Positions 57,237 to 64,000 of a stretch of DNA of 64,000 bases are shown here, in pieces. The notes below the pieces were generated by a model that had not been told where the DNA came from, searched no databases, and was given only the letters and a program-made list of their open reading frames with translations. The translations under genes were made by a program, and so were the position numbers. Source of the DNA: Caulobacteraceae bacterium. GTDB taxonomy: Bacteria > Pseudomonadota > Alphaproteobacteria > Caulobacterales > Aquidulcibacteraceae. The stretch spans positions 124,001 through 188,000 of the forward strand of contig JADJCG010000002.1 of assembly GCA_016703335.1 (NCBI GenBank). Direction: 5' to 3'. The number at the start of each line of letters is the position of its first letter. Position 1 is the stretch's first letter.

Positions 57237-59485
57237 TTAGTAGCGCGCGGTGAACACGATGCTCGTCGTTTGCGGAGCGCCGTAATAGACGGTGCGGATG
57301 TTGCCGACCGACGAGAACTCCTGACCGTCCGTCTTATAGACTTCGTCGCTCAAATTGCGGCCTTGTAGCGCGATCGAGAACACGTCGTTCACGTTCCAGG
57401 TCAGGCTGGCGTCGTAGAGCCAATAATCATCCGAGAACATTGTCGGCGTCACAGTGACGGCGCGATGCTCAGCGTGCTGTCGACAGCAAGCGCCATCTCT
57501 GAGCGATAGCGCGCTGAACCGGCCAACACGACCGAAGCGTCATTTGCGAGTTCGAAGGTGTAGGAACCACCGAAGCGCGCCGTCCATTCCGGCGCGAACG
57601 CCGGCGTTTGGAACGCGCGGCTGCCACCCTGCGGAAGCGGCTGTCGGCAAACTCGTTGTACTGCGCATGCAGATAACCGATCTGCGCGTCGAGACGAAGC
57701 GGATCGATCGGGTGATAGTTTAGTTCGAGTTCGGCGCCCTTGATTTCCAGCTCACCGGCGTTGATGACGGTGAGTTCCGGGCTTGGCAACATCGTGCCCG
57801 GATCGATGACGGTGCCGCCGACGCGCGCCTGGAAGTCTTCGAAGATCGTGTGGAAGACGGTGAAGTTCGCCGTCAGACGACCGTCAAGCCAATCGGTACG
57901 CGTGCCAATCTCGTACGAGGTCGAAACTTTCCGGTTCGTACGGCGCCTCTTCGCCGGGGTTGTTAGCACGGCCGTTGAAGCCACCGGACAGGAACCCCCG
58001 CGCGCCGCGTGCATAGACCATGACGTTGTCGGTGACTTGATAGTCAGCCGAGAGCATCGGTGAGAGGTCATCGCACGAATTGTCGACGTCGAACGCAAAC
58101 GTGCCGTTGAAGAGCGGGTTGCTGTAGAACGTCGATGTCGTGCGGAAATATTCCTTTTCTTCGTTGGTCGAACGCAGGCCGGCCGAGATGTTGAAGCGAT
58201 CGGTTACGGCATAGGTCGCGTTGACGAACGCGGCCATGCTGGTGGTTTGCAGTTCATCGTCAATCGTGCGGGTGAAGCTTGTAAGCCCCAGCACACCGTT
58301 GACGTACGCATCAGCATAGGCCTCTTGGTGAGAGTCGACATTCGCGCGCATGTAGTAGAGGCCGCCGACGACATTCCATGCGCCTTGATCATAGACGAGT
58401 TGGAGGTCTTGGCTGATCTGATGTTGGCGGACGCCGACGAACACGTCACCGAGTTCGACAGGAGTGGCGTCAATATCGACATAATCGTCGTACTTGAGAT
58501 TGCGATACGCGGTGATCGAGCGCAGCGTCAGCGCCGGGTTGATCTCCCATGAGGCGCGCAGCGTTGTGCCCCAATGGGTAAGCTGCGTGCTGTTCGGTAG
58601 ACCTGGCGTCGCCGATGCGGTGAAGTCGTATTCCGGCGGGGGTGACGAGATTGGATAGATCGCGGCGCCGCCCAGATTGAACAGCGTCGTCGTCGCTTGG
58701 CCCATGACTAAGGCATTGTCTTCGTCTGCAATGTCAGCCGACCAATCGATTGAGAACGTCGAGGTTGGATCCCATGCCAATGCAACGCGGCCGCCGAAAG
58801 CGTTACGGTTGTTGTATTCGTCGCCATTGATCGGATTGGTGACGTAGCCATCGCGACCCGCGCCGAAGAGAGCGCCGCCGATGGCGAGATTGTTCGTGAT
58901 CGGACCAGAGGCAGCGATGCGGGTTTCGAGTTGGCCGTAATCGCCGACGGTGACTTGGAAGAGGCCGTGCGGGTCTTGGCCCGGGCGACGCGTTACGACT
59001 TTGAACGCGCCACCGATGGTGTTTCGACCGTAGAGCGTGCCTTGCGGTCCGCGCAGAACTTCGACGCGTTCGATGTCGAACACTTCAAGCTGGGTGCCGC
59101 GGATCCGTGAGTAATAGACGTCATCGACATAGAAGCCCACAGCGGGGTCGAACGTCTGTAGCGCGTCCGGCTGACCGACGCCGCGGATCGTGATGTTCGT
59201 GGCGTTGGACGAACCCCGGCCCTGAACGATGTTCACGTTCGGGATGGCGCCTTGCAGGCCCGTCGCGTCTGTCGCTTGCAGTTGTTCCAGGCGGCTTTCA
59301 GAGAATGCAGAGACAGAACCCGGCACGTCCTGTAGCGATTCTTCAGTGCGGCGAGCGGTGACGACAATTTCCTCGTCTTCCGTCACACCGTCCTGCGCGA
59401 ATGCCGGCGCCGCCAGCGCGAACGGCGATGCCGCCACACTCGCCAGCAAGAGCGCTACTCGCGCCTTATCTCCAAATTTTCTCAT
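57237..59485 (-). CDS. TonB-dependent receptor, three frameshifts
   Basis: Outer-membrane 22-strand barrel with plug, about 750 residues. MRKFGDKARVALLLASVAAS is the signal, then EDEEIVVTARRTEESLQDVP (TonB-box/plug start), TNITIRGVGQPDALQTFDPA, EVLRGPQGTLYGRNTIGGAF. The C-terminus ends in VFTARY (aromatic last residue). Breaks: 57928-57930 (one A gives EPEKVSTSYEIGTRTDW), about 57638-57643, and about 57447-57460. Sequence resembles the large class of Sphingomonad/Caulobacter receptors; the ligand is unknown. The start overlap with the hydrolase stop (59482-59485) suggests one operon. Confidence 0.92.
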
Positions 59486-60336
59486 GGGGTTGCTCCTCCG
59501 CTCCTCAATTCGGGCCGCCGCGTTTCACGGACGAAAGCCTCGATATGATTCAAAAAATCGTCTGGCGCTTCGAGATGCGGCACGTGGCCGGCGCCCTTGA
59601 TGACGACGCGCGTCGCGTTCGGCGCAGTGCGCGCGATGAACTCGGTTGCGCCATCGTCGTAAACTTGGCTGTCGCCGCCGTGGATCACGAGCATCGGTGT
59701 CGTGATGCGCGCGAGTGCGGCGCGGAAATCTTGTGAGGCCATCGAGCGCCAGTAAGACGCCATGGCGTGCGCATCGGCTTGCGCCATTTGTCCCGCGGCC
59801 CAGGCCTCAAGCTCAGGGCAAGCTGCGCGCATTGATGCGGCGAACATGCGCGGTGCGAAGCGCGACACGTAAGATGGCCAATCCGCCTCGATCTCACTCA
59901 CAGTGTTCGCGATGTCGTGCGCGCCGTAGCCGCTGGAGATGCCATGCTCCCAACTCTCATCATTGATGAGGCGCGGGCTCATGTCTTCGACGATGAGACC
60001 GCTCAAGCGCGCCCCGATGCGCGGCGATGCGGCCCAGAGCGCCATAGCGCCCATCGACCAGCCGAGGGCGTAGGCGCCCTTGAGGTCGAGCGCTTCGAAG
60101 AAATGCACGATGTCGTCCGCGAGCGTTTCGATGGTCAGTGGCGAGGCGCCGTTCCCGGAGCCAGCGTGGCCGCGCAAGGTCAGGGCGTAGACCCGGTGAG
60201 TCGTGGCGAGCTGCGCGGAGAGGTCGCTGAAGAAGGCGCCGTTGGCGGCCCAGCCGTGTACCAGAACAAACGGGGCGCCCGCGCCGGCTTCGGCGTAGGA
60301 CATGGTCGCCCCGTCTGGCAAAACGTGCTGAGGCAT
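59482..60336 (-). CDS. Alpha/beta hydrolase
   Basis: 284 residues. MPQHVLPDGATMSYAEAGAG and LVHGWAANGAFF (oxyanion loop), nucleophile elbow GWSMGAMALW, acid LVIHGGDSQVYDDG, His AGHVPHLEAPDDF. A soluble esterase/C-C hydrolase type. First gene before the TonB receptor (4-base overlap), divergent from the TetR regulator. Likely acts on the imported compound; the substrate is not identifiable. Confidence 0.9.
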   Translation of the reverse strand: MPQHVLPDGATMSYAEAGAGAPFVLVHGWAANGAFFSDLSAQLATTHRVYALTLRGHAGSGNGASPLTIETLADDIVHFFEALDLKGAYALGWSMGAMALWAASPRIGARLSGLIVEDMSPRLINDESWEHGISSGYGAHDIANTVSEIEADWPSYVSRFAPRMFAASMRAACPELEAWAAGQMAQADAHAMASYWRSMASQDFRAALARITTPMLVIHGGDSQVYDDGATEFIARTAPNATRVVIKGAGHVPHLEAPDDFLNHIEAFVRETRRPELRSGGATP

Positions 60337-60416
60337 GTGCCCCGTATTCCCCCCTCGGACCGTTTCTCGGGCCGAATTTTGTTGTCTTGCGCCGGCTTAT
60401 ATCGGAGACTTGAAAC

Positions 60417-61049
60417 ATGAGTCAACATTCAGGTTCCGATCCCGAGGTCGCCGAGGAGCGTTCGGGGCCGAAGACTGAGCGGGGAAAGCGAACTCTGAGG
60501 CGGTTACTGGATGCCGCCGGAGAAGAGTTCGGCACGCGCGGCTACCACGACACCGCCATCTCCAACATCACGCAGGGCGCAGGCGTCGGGCTCGGCACCT
60601 TCTACGTGTACTTCAAGAGCAAAGAGGAAGTGTTCCGCGCGCTCGTCGCCGACATGGGCGCGCGTACCCGTCACGCAATGACGGAGAGCACGCGCGGCGC
60701 GCATGATCGTCTCGAGGCGGAGCGCCTCGGCATCCAAGCGTTCATCGACTTCGTGCGATCCCACAAAGCTCTGTACCGCATTGTTATGGAGGCGCAGTTC
60801 GTCGCGCCTGAAGCTTACCGCGACTACTACCGCACGTTCGCCGCCGCCTATCGACAACAACTGGCTCAAGCCGCGTCGCGCGGCGAAATCAGCGAAGGTC
60901 AGGATGATGAAGTTCGTGTGTGGGCGCTGATGGGCGCCTCGAGCTTTCTCGGCATACGATACGGCATCTGGGACGCCGAGACGGACTCTGCGTCAGTTGC
61001 AGCAGCCGCTTCCGGATCTCATGATCAACAGGCTCGCGCCGCGAGCTAA
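60417..61049 (+). CDS. TetR-family transcriptional regulator
   Basis: 210 residues: TLRRLLDAAGEEFGTRGYHD and ISNITQGAGVGLGTFYVYFK form the HTH; the C-terminal domain carries YRIVMEAQFVAPEAYRDYYR. Divergent from the hydrolase/receptor pair with an 80-base gap containing an imperfect palindrome CGGACCG-N5-CGGGCCG (60356-60374). Followed by the acyl-CoA ligase on the same strand, so it probably controls both directions. Confidence 0.9.
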   Translation: MSQHSGSDPEVAEERSGPKTERGKRTLRRLLDAAGEEFGTRGYHDTAISNITQGAGVGLGTFYVYFKSKEEVFRALVADMGARTRHAMTESTRGAHDRLEAERLGIQAFIDFVRSHKALYRIVMEAQFVAPEAYRDYYRTFAAAYRQQLAQAASRGEISEGQDDEVRVWALMGASSFLGIRYGIWDAETDSASVAAAASGSHDQQARAAS

Positions 61050-61094
61050 GAGAAGATAAAGCGCCGAGGTAACGGCGCGCACAGGAAGTGAGCC

Positions 61095-62593
61095 ATGGGT
61101 GTCGACCTGGTCGACATCACTGCGCGAAACGGGCGGCGCTGACGCCCAATCGCATCGCCTTCGAAGATGCGCTGACCGGGCGCACGCTCAGCTATGCTCA
61201 ACTAGAAGATCGCTGCGCACGCGCGGCCGGTGTGCTCACATCGCTTGGTGTGATGCGTGAAAATCGCGTTGCCATCATTTGCCGCAACCGGATCGAGTTC
61301 TTCGAGATCATGTTCGCGTGCGCCAAGCTCGGCGCGATCTTTGTGCCGCTGAACTGGCGTTCGCCCGCGGCTGAGCTTTCGGCGTTGATCGCTGATTGCG
61401 GCGCAAAACTGGTGGTTTTCGGCGCGGACGATGCAGAGACGGCGCGAGCGCTTGGCAGCGCTTTGTTGGCGCTTGATGATGGCTACGAAGCTGCGCTCGC
61501 CGGGGCATCGCCATTGGTAACGGATCGCCGCTGGGCCGGCGATGACACGTGGTTCTTGATGTACACGTCGGGCACCACAGGTCAGCCGAAAGGCGTGATC
61601 CAGACGTATCAAATGTCGGTGGTGAACGCATTTCACGTTGGCGAAGCGTTTGATCTTCGCGATGGCGACACCACGATCAACTTCCTGCCGCTGTTTCACA
61701 GCGCGGGCATTCAGCTTGTCACCATTCCTACTTTGATCGCTGGCGGCACGGTGATTGTGCTGCCGGGCTTCGATGAAGCTCGCGCCCTCGCACTGATGCC
61801 GCGGCTCGATATCTTCTTCGGCGTGCCGGCTGTGTATCAGCAACTCGCACTGCATCCTGAGTTCGAGCGCGCAGATCTCGCGCGCGTGCGTTCGTGGGGG
61901 TGTGGCGGCGCGCCGTTGGCGGATGTGCTTGTTGAACTCTACGCCGCGAAAGGCGTGAAGGTTTGCAACGGCTACGGCATGACCGAGACCGGGCCGACAG
62001 CGTTCATCGCGATGAAGGAAGATGCGCTGCAGAAGATTGGCTCAGTCGGCAAACCGCTGATGTTGCTCGACGTGCGTATCGTCGATGCCGACGGATGCGA
62101 TGTGCCTGTTGGCGAGAGCGGTGAGATCTGGATGCGCGGACCGGGCCTGACGCCAGGCTATTGTAAGAAGCCGGAAGAGAGTGCGAAGGCGTTCACCGCC
62201 GATGGCTGGCTGAAGAGTGGAGACATTGGCCGCCGCGATGCTGACGGCTGCTATTACGTCGCTGGCCGCATCAAGGAGATGTATATATCCGGCGGCGAGA
62301 ACGCTTATCCGGCCGAAGTCGAAAATGCGCTCGCGAGACATCCATCCATTCTCGAAACCGCGATCATCGGTGTCGCCGACGAAAAGTGGGGCGAGGTGGG
62401 TCACGCCTTCATCATGCTGCGCCCCGATGCGGCGCCGGTGACGGCAGCAGATGTCATCCAATTTTGCCGGGCAAACGTGGCGGGCTTTAAAGCCCCGCGT
62501 CACGTGACCTTCGTTGAGGAATTCCCGCGGACAGCGGCGGGCAAGATCCGGAAACACCTATTGGCGCCAACGTTTAGCGCCCACGCGCGCTAA
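61095..62593 (+). CDS. AMP-binding acyl-CoA ligase, probable frameshift near start
   Basis: About 500 residues. FLMYTSGTTGQPKGVIQTYQ, NGYGMTETGPTAFIAMKED, WLKSGDIGRRDADGCYYVAG, and catalytic lysine in RTAAGKIRKHLL. The natural start is likely the ATG at 61095 (MGVDLVDITA after AGGAAG), which slips into the main frame at about 61118-61135 before RAALTPNRIAFEDALTGRT. Forms acyl- or aryl-CoA; adjacency to TetR, TonB receptor and hydrolase suggests degradation of an imported ester. Confidence 0.9.
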
Positions 62594-62735
62594 TGCGCGC
62601 CAGTGGCGGGCATCGCAAGCCACGCTTTCATCCAAATCATGTCCGTGCTTCTGCTCAGCCATAATTCAGGCGAGGAGGGGGAGGCTGGATAAGTCCCGGC
62701 GAGGGGCCTATCCTCGCTGGCGTGGGGAATAGGCT

Positions 62736-64000
62736 GTGACTGATCAATCTGCGGGCGAAGAGCGCGTTATCCGTTTGGCGTCGATCGTGTCGATCGACAT
62801 CGTCGGCTTTTCAACCATGTCGGAGCGCGATCAGCGCAATGCGGCGCGCAAGGTCGAAAATCTGCGTGCGCGTGTTGAACGCGTTGCAATCGCCAATGGC
62901 GGCCGTTTGTTCAACACGGCGGGCGACGGCTTCATGCTCGAGTTCGCATCAGCCGGCCAAGCGCTCGGCGCGATTCAAGAACTGCTTGATAAGCGGCCCA
63001 AAGGCGAACCGCCGATCCGCGTCGGCGCGCACGTTGGCGATGTGATCGTTACCTCGACCGATGACTTGCTTGGCCACGGCGTCAATGTCGCTGCGCGTCT
63101 GCAAGAACTTGCAGAGCCGGGCACGGCGCTCGTGTCGTCGGAATTCCGCTCGATGGCGCGCAACTCGCCGCAGAGTGCGTTCCAGTCGAAAGGCCAGAAG
63201 CCGCTCGATAACATTGATCAACGCGTGCAGACGTTCGAGATTCTCTCGAAGCGTCAGAAGTTCATGCGCTCGTCACGTCGCGTTGGTTCGATGGCCGTCG
63301 CTGCGGCCGTCTTAGCCGTGCTCGCGTATTTCAGCCCGCAACTCTACGGCATCGGGATGGAGTATTGGCGCAATCGACCTCAGCCCGCTGCAGACCAACA
63401 GCAAGCGCAAGTGCAACAAGCGGCAGCGACGCCGGTCGAAACGCCTGCGTCGCCAGCGGAAGATACGTCTTCGCAGCGCGTGCCGGGCTACACGTTCAGC
63501 GATTGCAACGGTTGCCCAGACATGACCGTGCTCGCTGGCGGCCTTTTTGTTATGGGCTCGCCAGACAACGAACCTGGCCGTGGCCGTGATGAAGGTCCGC
63601 AGCGCGAAGTTTCTGTCGCGCCATTCGCGATGGGCAAATACGAAGTGACGTTCTCGCAGTGGGACGCATGTCTCGCGGGCGGTGGTTGCAACGGTTATTC
63701 GCCGCCAGATAGCGGCTGGGGCCGTGGCGATCGCCCGGTGACGGGCGTGTCGTGGGACGATGCGCAGGCTTACGTGAATTGGCTCAATGCGCAGGCGGGT
63801 GGCACGCAGTATCGGCTGCCGAGTGAAGCCGAATGGGAATATGCTGCTCGCGCTGGTCAGGCCGAGGCGTACGCATTCGGTGCGCGCGTGACGCAAACTG
63901 AAGCGACGTTCCGCGTACGCCAAACGACGCCCGTCGGCGCACACACCGGCAACGCCTTCAATCTCTTCGACATGCACGGCAATGCGAGCGAATGGGTAGA
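62736..64000 (+). CDS. Class III adenylate/guanylate cyclase fused to SUMF1/FGE domain (partial, runs off end)
   Basis: 421 codons without a stop from a GTG at 62736. The cyclase domain (residues 10-170) has metal Asp in IVSIDIVGFSTM and NTAGDGFMLEF and the transition-state residues in GVNVAARLQELAEPGT. A span follows (SMAVAAAVLAVLAYFSPQLY), then a Pro/Ala/Gln linker and a SUMF1 domain (VLAGGLFVMGSPDNEPGRGR, VTGVSWDDAQAYVNWL, YRLPSEAEWEYAARAGQAEA, FDMHGNASEWV). An inner-membrane cyclic-nucleotide enzyme with a periplasmic formylglycine-generating-like domain; known in alphaproteobacteria. The C-terminus is outside the window. Confidence 0.92.
   Translation, partial: MTDQSAGEERVIRLASIVSIDIVGFSTMSERDQRNAARKVENLRARVERVAIANGGRLFNTAGDGFMLEFASAGQALGAIQELLDKRPKGEPPIRVGAHVGDVIVTSTDDLLGHGVNVAARLQELAEPGTALVSSEFRSMARNSPQSAFQSKGQKPLDNIDQRVQTFEILSKRQKFMRSSRRVGSMAVAAAVLAVLAYFSPQLYGIGMEYWRNRPQPAADQQQAQVQQAAATPVETPASPAEDTSSQRVPGYTFSDCNGCPDMTVLAGGLFVMGSPDNEPGRGRDEGPQREVSVAPFAMGKYEVTFSQWDACLAGGGCNGYSPPDSGWGRGDRPVTGVSWDDAQAYVNWLNAQAGGTQYRLPSEAEWEYAARAGQAEAYAFGARVTQTEATFRVRQTTPVGAHTGNAFNLFDMHGNASEWV

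Noticed and set aside
57884..59485. Taking the first receptor fragment as a complete short TonB receptor
   Set aside because: The barrel C-terminus and terminal aromatic residue are found downstream in other frames up to 57237, so the receptor is one broken gene.

Overview
The window is a high-G+C chromosomal segment of an alphaproteobacterium. A Caulobacterales/Hyphomonadales-type organism is my inference, from the UrcA-family protein, the TonB-dependent receptor, the EF-G-like GTPase, many small lipoproteins and densely packed genes with 4-base ATGA overlaps. I see no rRNA, tRNA, CRISPR array, IS element or prophage. Most of the content is housekeeping and lipid/acyl-CoA metabolism.

Layout. 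1-1.7 kb: BtuF/BtuC/BtuD-type ABC importer. 1.7-6.3 kb: acyl-CoA synthetase, then a duplicated pair of a small protein and a lipoprotein around a hypothetical gene and a REP-like palindrome. 6.3-8.4 kb: a lone KAP P-loop NTPase. 8.4-10.3 kb: thiC under a TPP riboswitch. 10.3-21.2 kb: membrane and envelope genes (PH-domain protein, S41 peptidase, MscS, DUF423, UrcA, a TonB-like/LemA/DUF2207 operon) and acs. 21.4-22.6 kb: a decayed stretch with gene remnants. 22.8-28.4 kb: Lrp regulator divergent from alanine dehydrogenase, an M1 peptidase, GFA, TPR, YjbR, a zinc-ribbon protein and a CDP-alcohol phosphotransferase. 28.4-33.2 kb: Rieske oxygenase, a poly-G-riddled lipoprotein, sterol desaturase, MAPEG, GIY-YIG and an aldehyde dehydrogenase. 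33.3-43.6 kb: USP, ClpB, a hydrolase, PAP2, pirin, MerR/TipAS and an EF-G-like GTPase. 43.6-48.4 kb: thioesterase, EamA transporter, two small lipoproteins, acyl-CoA dehydrogenase and a GDPD lipoprotein. 48.4-53.4 kb: a coiled-coil membrane protein paired with a VWA-like anchored protein, an inositol-monophosphatase-type enzyme and a nucleotide-sugar epimerase/dehydratase. 53.5-57.1 kb: a TetR-HlyD-ABC-ABC efflux operon behind a perfect 12-bp-arm palindrome. 57.2-62.6 kb: TonB receptor/hydrolase divergent from TetR/acyl-CoA ligase, probably an uptake-and-degradation locus. 62.7 kb to the end: a class III cyclase fused to a SUMF1/FGE domain, running off the window.

The strongest overall signal concerns sequence integrity. 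About two dozen reading-frame breaks fall in otherwise well-conserved genes, often at short homopolymers where one added or removed base restores the family motif. Four genes also appear to lack internal or terminal coding blocks: the FecCD permease, the Rossmann region of alanine dehydrogenase, a middle block of the EF-G-like protein and the C-terminal half of a hotdog thioesterase. Poly-G tracts of up to 35 G lie between two genes near 30 kb. I read this mainly as a draft or long-read/metagenome assembly with uncorrected errors, not as mass pseudogenisation. Broken genes are therefore listed with their full reconstructed span. The best candidates for undescribed biology are the lone KAP NTPase, the coiled-coil/VWA-like membrane pair and the duplicated small-protein/lipoprotein module.
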